A stretch of 64,000 bases of DNA from Euphorbia lathyris (taxonomy: Eukaryota; Streptophyta; Magnoliopsida; Malpighiales; Euphorbiaceae), in contig NC_088918.1 in the NCBI RefSeq assembly GCF_963576675.1, positions 34,815,501 through 34,879,500 on the forward strand, written 5' to 3'. The translations under genes were made by a program, and so were the position numbers. This document shows, one piece after another, positions 1-13,376 of this stretch. Position 1 is the first letter of the stretch; every line of letters starts with the position of its first letter. Below the pieces are notes generated by a model. That model was not told the DNA's origin. It saw only the letters and a list, made by a program, of their open reading frames with translations, and did no database searches.

Positions 1-362
1 CTTTTCTATTCTCTGTGTAAATGCTAGATTGATTGTTTTATAATCATCTAAAGTGTTCTTTAGTTGAAAAAGAACAAGTGTGTGATCAATAGGAATATTG
101 AGAGTGTTGGGCTGAGTACTTGGTTGTAAGTATTCAGTGGTAGTAAAATCTAAGTGCTGGGTTGTAGTACTTAGTAGGAGCTGAGTAGACGAATAGAGGA
201 CGTACTCTTGCATACTCACTGCCTTGTAAAGGGTTTGTGCTCTACCTTGAAAGAGCTCAGTATTGGATTGAAAATCCCAAGAGGAACTGGGGACTGGACG
301 TAGGCAGAGAGGCCGAACCAGGATAAGTCATGCTGAGTAACTTCTAAACTCTCTCTCTCTCT

Positions 363-419
<57 letters not shown>

Positions 420-710
420 CATGTGTTGCTTGTTATATTTACTCAGCTTATAAATTGTTAAAACTGAAACTGAGTAAATCTGAGTGCTAAGTTGGAAACT
501 GACCTTTCAAGTGTCAATTCCCAATTCTCAAGTCAAGCAGTCTTAGTCAGCTTAGAACTAAAACTGTCTGACTAATCAAACACCCGTGCTGACCAACACG
601 CTGAATGATCAAACTCTTAAAATAACATTAAGTCAGCATAATTAAAAGAGAAAAAGTTACATTAGTTAGTAACCCCCCCCCCCCTTGGAACTAATTACTA
701 GGGACCAACA
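1..710 (+). mobile_element. 3' part of a 1432-bp-family LTR, cut by the window edge
   Basis: This stretch matches the second half of the solo LTR at 56194-57625 and, in reverse, the one at 53579-55010. Shared landmarks are the repeated CTGAGTACT / CTCAGTGGTAG blocks, a TA-repeat tract and the terminal ...GGGACCAACA. The 5' half lies outside the window, so it cannot be told whether this is a solo LTR or part of a longer element. The LTR ends TGTTG...CAACA are typical of Ty1/copia, but no coding region supports a family assignment. Confidence 0.8.
350..420. repeat. Compound microsatellite (CT)n(AT)n(GT)n inside the LTR
   Basis: Three dinucleotide tracts follow each other directly. The related LTR at 56194-57625 has a (TA)n(TGTA)n tract at the equivalent place, so the tract is part of the LTR family and varies between copies. 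Confidence 0.95.
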
Positions 711-1356
711 AAATGGACTCTAAATTAATTAGAGCACATGAAAACAATTAAAAATAGCAGTAACCCAGCAACCCAGGAAACGAAATCAATTACAAAGAAT
801 GAAAACAACTAAAAATGACAGCAACCCAGGAAACGAAATCAATTACAAAGAACGAAATCAAGAGTTTCAAAATCAAGATTCAATACATACCTGAAGTTCT
901 GAAACTAAATAAATTATGGCGGTGGAAATTCATGAACTGATCACGGTTGTGTTCGTTTCTCTCTCTATCTTGCTTTAGGATGAAAGCCAATAATAGTTTA
1001 CAGGAATTGGAAGTTGTGAGTGAGTTAGATGAAAGCCAATAATTGAGAAGACGATCTACGTTTCTGTTCAATTAAAAGAGAGGAGTTTCAATGACTAGTT
1101 TGCAGTATCACTTGGGTGGAAGATTTTGGAAGATTTTCAGTTAATTCTTTTCCTAGTAGAAGATTTTGAAAGATTTACAGTTGATGAGATGCAGCAATCT
1201 GAGCTACAATCCGATCAGAAGATTAAGAGTCAATTTTTTTCCCCAAATCCTATGGGATTCGACTTCAACCAACGGAGAAGATGTCGTTGCTTTTCTCTTT
1301 CTAATTAGTTATTCTCTCTCATGAATTCTATTCCTTAAATTCAGGGTTTTTTAAAT
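711..1356. other. Unassigned stretch with a short tandem duplication
   Basis: Units at about 740-800 and 801-853 are near copies (both contain AACCCAGGAAACGAAATC). On the minus strand GAACTTCAG followed by GTATGT near 891 resembles a splice donor, but no exon is recognised. Positions 1348-1356 are the left target duplication of the next element. Confidence 0.4.
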
Positions 1357-3062
1357 GGGAAAATTACAAAACTGGGTCAAATGAGAGGCCCATTTATATA
1401 TTTAACCCATTTACTCAACCTACTACATATCTAGACTGATTTTGTATGACTTTCCCATAATACCTCTAACCTTCCCACTTCCACCACTCGCGAACCGCCG
1501 CTCCTCCTATCTCTTTGGTTATGTGAAAAGTTGCTCCTGCATTAATGATTTCAAGACTTTTGATCTTCCTTTCTTCCTTTAAATTGCACGAAATCTGCAC
1601 CATTTAGTCAAAATCACAATGAATTTCTCTTTTTCCTCTCTTCATCTCTTGATTCTGCAACTTCCCAACCCTAGAAAACGAAGCCATGGTTTTTCATCTT
1701 CCTGTTCGTTGCTTGGTTTCTTTCTTCTTGTTACCATCAAAGAAATGGTTTTTCTACGTTATTTCCTTCGTTCTTCCCATGTTATCATATTGTTATTGTC
1801 GCTTTTGGGGGTGAAAGGGGCGAAAAATATAAGTATCTGTTTTTTTCTGCGTTTTTTCATGAATTCACTTCGCAATCTATGGTTTCGCGAAGCTGTGCGA
1901 AGAGAACGAGCTTGGAAAAGTGATGATCTACTTCGTGAATCGATGATTTCGCGAAGATCTACGAAGTGAGAGTCTGAAACGTATGGATCTACCTCACGAA
2001 TCAATTAGTTCGCGAAGTCTGTGAATAGATCCTCACGTTTCAGACCTCGCAGACTTCGCGAAAGCATTGATATGCGACGTAGATAGTCACATTTCAGACC
2101 TCGCAAACTTCGCGAAAGCATCGATATGCGAAGTAAAATCACCTATTTCCCTGCACATTTACATTCGCATGCTTCGCTAATCTTCATTTCGCGAAGCCAA
2201 AATCGTCTTTTTCCCTGCCTAACACGATTAATTTTTTCTGTAGATGGTTGAATACGTAACATCCCTTTCTGGAAGGCGACGTACTGGGCTGCAGGGGAGA
2301 TGATTTTCCTTCCTGTATAGGGATGAACTTCCCCAAGATTGACACATTCACTCCTAAAGTGGTTGGTTAGGAGAGGTTGTGTCAATCTTGGGGTGCACCA
2401 TGGGACACGTCCATCCTATGGTGCCAATCTTCAAAGTGAACCTAACTAATCCGGTACCAATTTTAAATCGGATGAGTAATCTTGGTGTGCACCGTAGGAC
2501 ACGTCCATCCCAAAAGGTCTGGAAGTCCAGACCTCCTGGGATGAGAAATGGAAGTCCAGACCTTTTGGGATGGTTGTGTCACATGGTGCACACCAACATT
2601 ACTCATCCGTTTCAAGATTGATACCGGATTAGTTAGGTTCACTTTGAAATGATTCGTTAGTAGAGTTCATTGTGACAATCTTGTTGTAAATTTTGATAAT
2701 GTTATGATTTGAATGTTGTTATTGTGGCAATCTTGTTGTAAAGTTTGATAATGTTATGATTTTAATGTTAGAATCCGTTGTTGTTTGCCATTTTTTGTTA
2801 TATACCACTTCGCGAATTAGCTTCAAAACATATCCAGCATTCTCATATGCGAACTAAATTCATCAAGCAAAACAAACTTCAGCTTCGCAGGCTTCGCATA
2901 TGGTCGAATATGCGAAGTCAGACGGGATGGAGACAGACGCGCGTAAATATTGAGGGTATTATGGGAAAGTCACACAAAATCAGTCTAGATATGTAGTAGG
3001 ATGAGTAAATGGGTTAAATATGTAAATGGGCCTCCCATTTAACCCAGTTTTGTAATTTTTCC
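1357..3062. mobile_element. MULE-like TIR element, family A copy 1
   Basis: The element has terminal inverted repeats of about 110 bp (1357-1467 and 2952-3062), starting GGGAAAATTACAAAACTGG on the left and the near match on the right. It is flanked by a perfect 9-bp duplication TTTTTAAAT at 1348-1356 and 3063-3071, which is the target-duplication length of Mutator-like elements. No transposase is visible, so it is non-autonomous. A second copy lies at 16161-17300 and shares internal sequence in the opposite direction (around 2770-2820 here against 16645-16705 there). The interior is full of TTCGCGAA palindromes. A 116-codon open frame at 1619-1969 shows no recognisable domain. Confidence 0.85.
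1884..2195. repeat. Cluster of TTCGCGAA palindromes in family A element
   Basis: The 8-bp palindrome TTCGCGAA occurs at 1884, 1948, 2009, 2055, 2109 and 2188, with a seventh at 2809. Two of the copies lie in a diverged tandem repeat of about 55 bp (about 2032-2140). Such density is not expected by chance in AT-rich DNA. The motif overlaps E2F-like TTTCGCG sites, but a regulatory role is only a guess. Confidence 0.8.
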
Positions 3063-4170
3063 TTTTTAAATTAGTGTATCTTAAAGAAAATTAGAAAAAT
3101 GGTTTAGAGCAGTATTTTGTGTGAACCATTGGATTATAACAAATCCTAATCCAATGGTTAATGTGCAAATAGTGTTTGCTCCTTAAGGAGTATGTGAAAA
3201 GCACTGATTTATGGTTAGTATTATTATATTGTGGGGTTTTAGTTTCTAATTCTGGTACTATGAATTCAATATTCAATGGGAGATTGAAACTTAAAATAAA
3301 GTAAACAAAGCTAGATAAATATTGAAATTGTCAACTTAAATTTTGATGGGAACTAAACTTTCGAGATAAACAACGCTATCTTCAAAGAGAAGAGGGATGA
3401 AAAATTAAGAAAATCAAACAATTAAGATTTGGTTTTAATTTACTTAAACTAATTGTTTTTAATTTAAGTTTTAATCGGATTTACTTGCGTAGCTACATAT
3501 ACAATAGTGGGACAATTGCTCTCTTCTTTTTAAATTGTGTTTTTATATTAACATCTGCTATCTCTAACTTTAATCAATTTTAGAGAGTTAAAGTGATTAT
3601 AAATTTAAGAAGTCAACCAACTTTTTAAAACCAAGTTGAGGAAGACATAAAGATCGTTGATGTAATAAGTCATTTAATAATTAGTAGTAAATCTAAAGTT
3701 TAATAAAAAAATATTATAAATAGAGAGGTGTTTGGTTATCTAGTTCATGTTTGTTTTTATAGCTGGAAAGTAGTTTTTTATAATAATAAAAAAATATCTG
3801 TTTTTTTTTAAAGCAGTATTTTCTAACTGCAAAACGTAATAGCAACGATGAACAACTGATTAATCAAACCAACAAAATTTTATAAAAGTACTGTTTTAGT
3901 CTTTTTTAACAATAAATCGTAACAGCAAATAACAATAACAGATAAATCAAACCCAGCAGATATTACAAAACTTAAAAACTAGCAATAATAGTAAGGAGAG
4001 GAGGGTAGGAGAGGGACCAATGCAAAAAAAATGAATAAGTATAAGACAAACGACCTAGGAATTAGAATAGTCAGGAGGAGCACGTAAACAACAATTATTA
4101 ATTTGGTCGGCTGGCTTCTATGGGACCCACTGTCACTCACCGCCAAAGAATGGTCTAATTATTTGAATTT
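3063..4170. other. Non-coding AT-rich stretch with a short hairpin and a MITE candidate
   Basis: No coding signal is seen. A perfect 13-bp inverted repeat pairs 3124-3136 with 3147-3159. Around 3725-3955 the ends GAGGTGTTTGGTTATCTAG and, reversed, GGTTTGATTTATCTGTT resemble the termini of a small MITE; no target duplication was established. Confidence 0.35.
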
Positions 4171-4679
4171 GGATTAGGTGTAAAAACAAAAATATTCACA
4201 ACCTTAATTTTACTTTTAACGTTAGTAGTTAAAAGCAATTTTATTCCGATGGTTATTAAGTTGGTATTTCAGATATTATTATGAAATATAGATATTTTAT
4301 TCTTTATTCTTTATCAATTACATAATCAGTTTGTTTTCCAAAAAAAAAAATTCGTATTTTTTTGATTTAATTATAGAATTGTAGATTAATATTTATAAAT
4401 TCGACAAAATATTTTGAATTTTTTTTATCCAACTCGTATAATAGAATTAGATTTTTTAATTTTTTTCACGTCTGATCATATGTTTATGATATGTTACTAA
4501 TGAGTGATAAATGACTCATATGTGAAGTGTAGATAACAAATTCATGACTGAAAAGACAGTTTGATGAATTATTTTAAAAAAATTTCAATTTAACAGCGTT
4601 AAAGGTAAAATTGCTTTTGACTAAGAATAAAATTACTTCTAATTATAAATATTAGAAAGTATTTTTTTCGCCTTATCCC
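4171..4679. mobile_element. Foldback MITE candidate
   Basis: The two ends are imperfect inverted repeats: GGATTAGGTG at the left matches the reverse complement of CGCCTTATCC at the right. Further in, AAAAGCAATTTTA occurs in both orientations. No coding region and no clear target duplication were found. Confidence 0.45.
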
Positions 4680-5186
4680 TAGAGTTTTTAGTAGTACTAC
4701 TTTTTTTTTCTGAAAGGCATAATGATAAAACCCAATTTAACCCCTTAGACTATTCTCTTTTGAAATCACCAACCCCAGAAATTGTCCAATGAGTAGGAGG
4801 AGTGTAAGTGTAATTCTTTATGTGGGTTCCAAAATATTCTTAAAATAATATCAAGTGATGAATGAGGGAAGTTATTAAACAAACAGAGGGTTTGATTTGG
4901 CCTAGAATAGAATAGAATAGGGTGTTTTTTGATTGGTGATTTTGGATCTAATTGGTTTTTGATGTATAAATTAAGGACTAAATTGAGACTTTAAATGTTT
5001 CTGAAATATTCTAAGTCGCCTTTTCTCCTAAACTCCATGTTCACGCAAAAGAACGAAAAGTCGGCAATAAAGCTAAAACAGAAAATCCAGTCCATATAAA
5101 GTAAAGTTGACAGCTGAAATTTTCTAATTTTCAAATGCCGGTGTTTCATTATTTATTCTATTCTCTCTTGCAACTACAATTTCTTG
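4680..5186. other. No recognised feature
   Basis: AT-rich sequence without a convincing frame, repeat or RNA gene. Confidence 0.5.
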
Positions 5187-5707
5187 TTAAATTGGACTTT
5201 AAAATGGACATAAAGTGTAGATTTATTCCAAATCAATTTTTAAATATGAATTTAGTTCAAATTATATTAATTCAGTTCTTAAAAATTGAATTGTCAAATT
5301 AATCCATAATCACAATATATATTTGATACCCAAACGTTATAATATTTATATTTTGATATCTGAAATTTATTTTTATACTTAAAAAGTGTTGAAATTACAC
5401 TAACAAAAAAAATCTCTAAAAAATCCCGCAAAATAGGAACATAGGTCACGATCAATTAATTCTGGTAGAAACTCCCTGAAATAGAGGCAACCTCACTAAA
5501 TCCCTCAAAATAGTATAGTATATCGATATTTCGCACTAAATGTAAACATGATAAAGTTCGAATATCAAAAATATATTCTATTTTCAAGACTGATTTGATC
5601 ATGAATTAATTTGGCCATTCACGTCAATTTTAAAAACAGAATTGATACTCAAAGATTGATTTGGACCAAATTAAACATGCCAACTTTAAAACCAATTTGG
5701 CCCTTAA
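5187..5707. mobile_element. Foldback MITE candidate
   Basis: The left half (starting TTAAATTGGACTTTAAA) is similar over about 180 bp to the reverse complement of the right half (starting TTAAGGGCCAAATTGG), including shared CCAAATCAAT blocks. The arms are diverged, so this is an old copy. No coding content. Confidence 0.45.
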
Positions 5708-6205
5708 TTCAATTTCTTTTCCCCTTATTTCTCCTTATTGCTAACCCTTTTTCTTTTATATTTTAGACAAATCCGGGAAAAGAATTTTAGCTCTTTCACC
5801 TGTGCATGATACATTGTACTATCCAATTATGTAATAATACATGCAGTTTAAAACCATCAATCAAGAGCCTCATTTTTCGAAAATTTAAAGTACTAAGCGC
5901 CAAGTATACCAAAGTAAATGACAAATTGCATCCTAAATTCAAGGGGTAAATGTTCCAAAATTAGAGTACAATAATCAATTTTACCAAATAATATTGCTGC
6001 TTCTTTTTTGGTAAATACAGCTAATAAACAGTTCCAACCTGGTCAAACACCCTTTAAGAGGTTTTTCTCCCAATTAAAGTATAATACGTAAACTAGAACT
6101 AGAACTCGAGATTTCTAATTTATGTAACTTGGAGTCCTTAACCACTCAAAAATCAACATTAATTGGTACCCTATTTAATTGCAATGGACAAATATTATAT
6201 GGGAT
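5708..6205. other. No recognised feature
   Basis: AT-rich intergenic sequence with no coding signal found on either strand. Confidence 0.5.
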
Positions 6206-6544
6206 AAGGTACCAAAATAGGCATATGGTTTTTGGGGAAGTATCAATTTAGGCTCCACGTACAAAATAGTACTAATATAGGCTTAACGTTTAAAAAATGG
6301 TATCAATTTAGGCATCGATGACGGAACTGTGATATGTTATTTATATTACTTCGTTAAGTTCTGTCAATTGTACGTGGAAAGAGAAATCAGAACTTTGCGG
6401 AATAATATGAATAGCGTATCACGTTCTGTTCTCGAGGCCTAAATTGATACCATTTTTTAAACGTTAAGCCTATATTAGTGTTATTTTGCATGTGGAACCT
6501 AAATTGATACTTCCTCGAAAACCATAGGTCTATTTTGGTACCTT
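6206..6544. mobile_element. Foldback MITE with long terminal inverted repeats
   Basis: The ends AAGGTACCAAAATAG at 6206 and CTATTTTGGTACCTT at 6544 begin inverted repeats of more than 100 bp with only scattered mismatches (GAAGTATCAATTTAGG and ACGTTTAA blocks occur in both arms). The centre is short and non-coding. TA follows or precedes the ends, consistent with a TA target, but the superfamily is not settled. It lies just downstream of the 3' end of the COMM-domain gene. Confidence 0.7.
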
Positions 6545-6934
6545 AAATAAACAATCATGAGTTCTAGCAGGCAATAGATATTATTCTAAAAAAAACCAGT
6601 TCGCACATTAACATTTCTATGTCCAGCCATAATTGGACTTATATACAACCCGTTAAGACACGACATCATACCTGTAACTTGATGAACCAGGCTATTGGAT
6701 TCACAGAGATTCAACTGAAAATTTGACAAAACCTTGTATGCGTGAAACAAACTATTTGCGTATTTGTCTTCTTCTAGGGAAAAATTGCAAATTGCATGCA
6801 TGCTAACATTGATTTTCAAATTCAAATCTTGCCAACTTGTCTCTAGGTCTATTTGAATCAGATAAAGGATCTGATGACCAGGAGCAGTATAACATTAAGA
6901 GCTATGTGCAACAATAGTGGACAAACCAGTCAGT
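6545..6934 (-). other. Probable 3' UTR region of the COMM-domain gene
   Basis: This lies directly downstream of the TAG stop on the minus strand and ends at the MITE at 6206-6544. No competing frame or repeat is evident. The polyadenylation site was not identified. Confidence 0.4.
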
Positions 6935-9900
6935 CTACTGCTTTTGTTTTTTCTGAGCTGGCTCTGACGAACTCCTGACCTGCCAAATAGTTCAAATGTT
7001 TCAACAGACAACTCCAGTTTTTTAGCACAGGAAATCACCAAGATGTATTTTCTATGTTACTGTAACAATATATAACAAGATTCATCATAAAACTTGTTTC
7101 CACCATCAATGTTGAATATTCTATGCACAGTAGTTATTGAAGGTGCAAGGTGCACCACGGTGCAAGGGGGTCCTGGAGCCTTGGCGCATGGCACTGGTGC
7201 GCGCCTGAGCGACATAAGGGCACTAAAAGGATAAAATTATATAGAACAACCATAAATGATAATATTTAAAATATAAATAATTCTGAACTTTAAAATCAAA
7301 ATGCAATAAATTTGAGATCATGTCAGTATTCTTAGTCATATATTCTAACATGCAACAAACCCTCTATTCTAAAGATAGAGTGTTCACCTAAATAGTAAAT
7401 CCTAAGTCTACTAATAATAGAGAATGGGATAATTAGAATAAAGGGTAAATTAGGAATTAGGACACGTGGCTTGTTAGCTTAGCCGAAGTTTATTGGAGAG
7501 GAAAGGGGTTTGGTTATAAATAGGTGAGGGGCTAGCTCGTGGAGGGAGCTTGGAGAGAAATTAGTATTTGAGTCCTAGGCTTGGGAAGGGACTTGCCATG
7601 TGGGAACAGAAGAAGTCCTGTTCATTATCTTTTACTTTGTATGCGTCATGGAACCAATTGAACTAAAAACTCAAATTGGTAGTTAAAGATCCACTTCATA
7701 TTAATATCTGACACACCCCCACATGCGAATGCCCACTAGACTTGAAGCGTGCACAACACACGCCCATATTACTATGTCCTGCAATTAAATCAACAAATGG
7801 GACTGCCAGAAATCGAACCCTAGACCACTTAGTCAAAGAGGCTCTGATACAATATCATGGAACCAATTGAACTGAAAGATCAAGCTGATAGTTAAACGTC
7901 CACTTCATATTAATATCTGACAGTATGCTTTTGCTTTCTTAGTTGTTTTCCGATCTTAGTGATCTCAAAGCAATTAATACAACTATATTTCCTTATTTCT
8001 TTGTGTTTGCTTAAGCCGTTCTCTATCAACTAATGCTACTTCTTATCAAAAAAATCTCCAACTTCAAGTTCTGCCCTTGTTTGCTTCCTCTAGTATTTTA
8101 CTGTTGTAGTGTGCCTTCTTCTTTCCCTTTGTTTCCCATTATGCATCTTTTCTCTGTCTCTATCTTTTTCCTGCGATTGTTCAATTTGAAAGTTTGTCTG
8201 CTTTCCTTTTGTTTTTGTTTATTTTTAAACACTAGATGTGTCTAATCCAACAGTGGAGCTTGAACATGTGGGTTAATAATATAAAACCCTAATAAAAATA
8301 ACCTGTGACACAAAAGGAATGCCATGGTGCGCCTCTAATAACCCTGTCCAGGCGCACAAAGGCACACCTTGGCGTCGACAGAGCAACATCGCGCGCCTTA
8401 GGGGCTGCTAAGGCGCACAACCTTGAGACTTGTGCGCCTTGCGCCATGGCATCGCCATTAACAACTATGCTTTGCACAAAGATGGGCTTCGGTGAAGTTC
8501 AGTTCAAGAGCAATTACAAATCAATTACCTGCCAACTTTTTGTTTCTTCTTCTATGTAGCTTGTCTTTTATGTGGTAATTTATGCTTCGGGCTTTTTTTT
8601 GTTTCTAATCAGTAGAGTTAGCTAAAACTTCAGAATAGGACCACAGCCCAAATGAAGTAGTGCAATCAAGAGCATTTTGTTATCAATTCGAGTATTTCAC
8701 TTTTTCTGTAACCAGAAATATAAAGAGGCAATCTGGGCCTCGGAAAATTTAAATTTCCTTTGAACTCTTTAGCTTTCTCCAGAGCTCTCATTTTGCTTGT
8801 ATATTAGTGGCAATTCAGCACCTAGATTAGAGGTAGTAACTAGTTGATTAAGCTCTAATGTTTATGATAATGATTATCTAATCGCCTATACATACCAGCC
8901 ACTAATCAAGCATATTTATGCACATTATTTTCATTTTACTATAGCACAATTTGTTAAAAAGAAGTATATCGAAGTGTCGGGAATGGGCTATATCTCTGCA
9001 ATGCAATAATGGAGACATCATTTCAAGTGTTACAACCACAAGATTGAGAGAGCGACCATACCATGCTTGAAAGCTGCTCACTGATGTAGTTCATTGATCT
9101 CAACATAGCTTCAAGCGTGTCTTTAGTAAGCTGAAACTTCACCTCCATTTCCCCTGAAGGAGATCGGGTGAAATCTTGAAGCTGCATTTGAGGAATAAAA
9201 AAGATGCATAAGATAACACACAACTGGAATTATATTGAGCTTCTGATAACTGCAGCAACAAGGACTAACTCTATTCTGTGCCAAGATATTTAAATGGGAG
9301 GTCTCAACACTGTCAACCACAACCAGCCCTAATCATGCAGTGAAAGGTTAACAAGCCAACTTTCTGGATAATGCATTAAGCATTAAACTGGATCTGGAAT
9401 GGTAAATTTCGCTGCTTCAGCTCATGACTTCCCATGAGCTCAGAACTCTTCTCTAGAAATCACTTGCATGTGTTGCACTGTTGCCCTTAGGAAGATTCAA
9501 CGTTTGCAAGGAAAATAATGCAAAGTAAATAGGACAGAACCATCTATTGTCATTCTGAAGCAAACTCATAAGCAAATAGCACTCTGAAAAAGAATTGCAT
9601 TTACGACTATTTGTTTCTTGTTATGTTGAAAGTACTTAATTCACCAAAGAGCTTATACATCACCCTTGACCTCCCCTGTATGAACAACCATAATGACGGC
9701 AATATTCCTTTACACTTTAGCTCACGAAAGCAGAATTGTAGCAATGATCTTAATCTAGGCTGATCAAGGGGCAAATAAACCTAGAAAACAAATCTAGAGC
9801 CATTTATATGGAGTCGTAATAACTTTATAGCATCAAGCCTCGAAACTAATTACAAATACAAGATGGAAAAACACATTCAAGAGGCGCACTTCGTGAGATG

Positions 9901-12900
9901 TTTTTTTTTTTATTATTTATTTAAGAAAGATGAGGGCGAGCCTTGGCGCAACGGTAAACGTTGTTGTCGTGTGACCAAGAGGTCACGGGTTCGAGTCTTA
10001 GGAGCGGCCTCTTGCCAAATAAATTGGCAGGGGAAGGCTTGCCCCAGTACACCCTTGTGGTGGGACCCCTCCCCGGACCCTCGCTCAGCGGGAACGCGTA
10101 GTGCGACCGGGCCGCCCTTTTTTTTTTTATTTAAGAAAGATGTTGCTATTAAGCCTCTTTATATTCAGTTGGTAATAATGAGCCAAATCCCCAGATTGTA
10201 AAGAATGTGACTCGCACATTCATCATCAGCCTTTCCTGTGTGAGTGCTGGTGACAAGTTGAGACCAATATATCATCCTCTTTAATGTCCCTAGAGTTTCC
10301 AACCCTACCTAATTGCAGAAAAGGATATCTGGAGAAATCAGTGGAGCTAATAATCCAAGGGAACTGACAGTTGCAAGTATATTGATCAAAGATGCAGTTG
10401 TTATGAAAACTTGCAGCAGGGAGTTGGGGATTAAGGTTGAATTTCTGCTGTATTGGATGGAGATATATAGATTAGGCAATATAAAGACAGCCGCAATTGT
10501 GAGTGACAAGCCAGTTGGATTAGGGTGAGTCCAAGGAGAGATGCCATCTCAGACAAGGTTCAGCAGTTGAGGTGGCCAATTCAGAGGAAGGTGGTTTTCT
10601 TATTTTTGGTAGAGTTGAGGAAGGTGATGCATTTGATTTTAGTTCTTTCTTTTCTCTTTATGGAAGGTTGAGTTTTTAATTTAAATAAATTTTAATGTTC
10701 GTGCAGATCTTTGCTAGCCAAGTTGGCATCTTAGTTAGTGATTCAATCAATTTGGGGATTCTTAACACAAACTTGAAATGATAGGGAAAGAGAACAGTAT
10801 TAGAGACAATACGAGTAGTTTAGGGAGAATATAGTGGCACGCAATTTTGTCTCTTAGATAGAGTTTGTGAGGCATCGGGATTCATGCAAAATATCAGAAG
10901 GTAGTCATAGAAGGTGTGGTAGAATGAGAGCAAGTAGCTTTTAAGGAATCAGAATTTGGGTCTTCCCTTCTAGCTTGGGAAAGGAGCACTGAACTTTGGA
11001 ATTAGCTTATTTTCTTTTCTTTTGCTCTTCTTCGTTTTCTAATTCCTGATTGCAGTGATCTCGAAGTTTCTCTTAAAGCTTTCTTCTATTTCAGTGCATT
11101 TGGATTTTCTATTTTCTATCAATTGGGGACAAATAGGATGCTGAAAATTAAGGAAAATGTGGAGGGTCGAATTCAAGCCAGATGCGAAGCAAATGAAATA
11201 GAATCATAGACTTGAGGCTCAAGTGCATCAGCTTTCTTAGTCTAGTACCTCTACCGCAAGTTCACAAACCATGCAAAGGAGTTTAGAGGTATGGTGTTGA
11301 AGAAAAATCAACCCCAGGAGAAATAATCAATGGTGGAGGAACCCAATTTTCTTGTTGAGACTCAATTCAAATGCATTTTTTCATATGATCATTACTGAAC
11401 AACCACAAATGTCATGAAGAATGTGAAACTGCCTATCTTTTCCAATAAGGATCCTTGGGAATGACTTACTTGAATTGAGACATTTCAGAATCCATCAAGT
11501 ATCTTTAGTGCAAATCTATATGGAAGGACAAGCAGTGCACTAGTGATCCATTTTAGTAGAGATATGCCCTTCTTTAACTTGGGCAATTCACGCGAGTTTG
11601 CTTGAACAATTGTCCGGTTGGAAATCCGAAGCCCATATGAACCATTGGTTGCTCTGAGGCAAAACCGGCTCTATTCAAAAGTGTATTGAGGACTCCAAGT
11701 TGCTAGCTTCCCTTTTTCCTCGGCAGCCATAATCCCAATACTAAGTCTTTACCAATGCTTAACATTAGCAGATTAAGTGTTTGGCAGGTATATACGACCC
11801 TAATACTCGCCTAAAGGCAATGTCATTGGGGAGGAACGTTAAGTTGGCAATATAGAAAGGGAAGCCTGAATCTCAGATACTCAACAACTATTACATGACT
11901 CCGTGAGGAGATATAATATAGAATTTCACAGTCGCAGATCAGGTGAATTCCCTGCAATGGCAATCTCCTTTAAAAGACACACTATAGGAGGGAAATATTG
12001 ACAAAGAAAAGGTGAAAATACACCTTCTAAAGGGACCTCGCATTATAATAACCCAAAGAACAATTCCTTTGTTCTTGATGCTCTGAAACAGGGAGAAAAG
12101 CAGCATCGGCATACAATTCCAATCTATGAAGCACCAACTTGGGTGTGGACACGGCAAACGGCATTTTTAGAAAATATGAGACACGGGTGCGGCGGGACAC
12201 AGCAAATTTTATATAATTAATTATATACATATATATTAGATATAAAGTATATAAAAAACTTGCTAAATCACAAATAAGTCATTCTCTAATAGCGAGGATG
12301 AAATCCCAAGATCTTGGTGCGGATGAAATCAGACAAGACAACGACAAGAAAGAAGATGAAGAAAGAAGATGAAATCGCAGGAGATGAAATCACAGGAGAA
12401 TCGCTAAGAATCGTAAATTGCAAAACAAATCGAAGAAGGAAGAGAAAGAAGCCCTAAGCGTTCATAATCGCGATAGACAGCTGAGAATTAGATGTAGTTT
12501 AGGTTTTTTTGTCAAATTTTGTAATTGAACCATAGGTTTTTTAAGATTTAAAAAAAAAAAAAAAACCTAAACTTATACATATTTTCACCATTAGCCGAGT
12601 CCCCGCCGTGTCCCGCCGAGTCCCATCCGTGTCACTGACGAGTCCCATCTGAGTCCCATGTCACCGCTGTGTCACCGCCGAGTCCCTGAGTCCGGCGAGT
12701 CCAACATGGCCACAGCGACCCCGGGGAAGAGTCCGTGCTTCATAGCTTCCAATAGATCATGATATTAATTCAAGTCCCAGCATCACTTCCAATATTTATA
12801 TCATAATAGCCTCTAAATTCTTCTCATATACTCCAACCTATCTAGATTCAAATTCTTAGCAAGATGCCTATTAGCATAATATTTAAAAAAAATATAATCA

Positions 12901-13345
12901 ACAAAAAAAAAAATCAATTAGATCATTTGTCACTTTTCTTCTATCTTCGTTTTATGAATAAAAAATTAGGTGATTCAGCTAACTACAGTTTAGCTTTACA
13001 TACCTTGAGAGTAATGATGGCTACTCTATTTGCTGGAGCAGAAGGACAACTTTCCATGGTCCATGTCATTGATTTGAGACGGGGCAAGATACTCTATATT
13101 ATTAAAGCCAGTCATGTGAGAAAAGAACAAAACAAACCATTCAACGTTCTACCATATAAAATGAAAGTTGTGCATTCTATTAACATGCATTGAATATGTG
13201 TATCTTTAATTTTGCAACCATATATAATATAATGTTACACTATAATCATGTGCATGCATCAATTTGAAAGCCAAACACTAATAATATATTATATTACTTA
13301 ATACAAAAGCCAAATCTTGCATCGAGCAGATCTACATTGTTGTGT

Positions 13346-13376
<31 letters not shown>

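Larger units (their letters stand above)
7131..8467. mobile_element. TIR element candidate in intron 5, GCGC-rich ends
   Basis: The left end TAGTTATTGAAGGTGCAAGG is similar to the reverse complement of the right end (TAGTTGTTAATGGCGATGG). Both subterminal regions are dense in GCGC, GGTGC and GCGCC words, unlike the AT-rich centre. No target duplication was confirmed. The centre holds a solo LTR (7415-8028). Confidence 0.45.

Noticed and set aside
1619..1969. 116-codon frame in the family A element as a captured gene
   Set aside because: No recognisable domain, no equivalent in copy 2, and it runs into the palindromic repeats.
6206..6544. A microRNA precursor, from the long near-perfect foldback
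   Set aside because: The symmetry extends to the very ends with GGTACC termini, as in a MITE. No host-gene target or asymmetric arm is evident.
9933..10125. A tRNA gene, from the A- and B-box-like motifs
   Set aside because: It does not fold as a complete tRNA, continues into a SINE body and T tail, and has 17-bp duplications.
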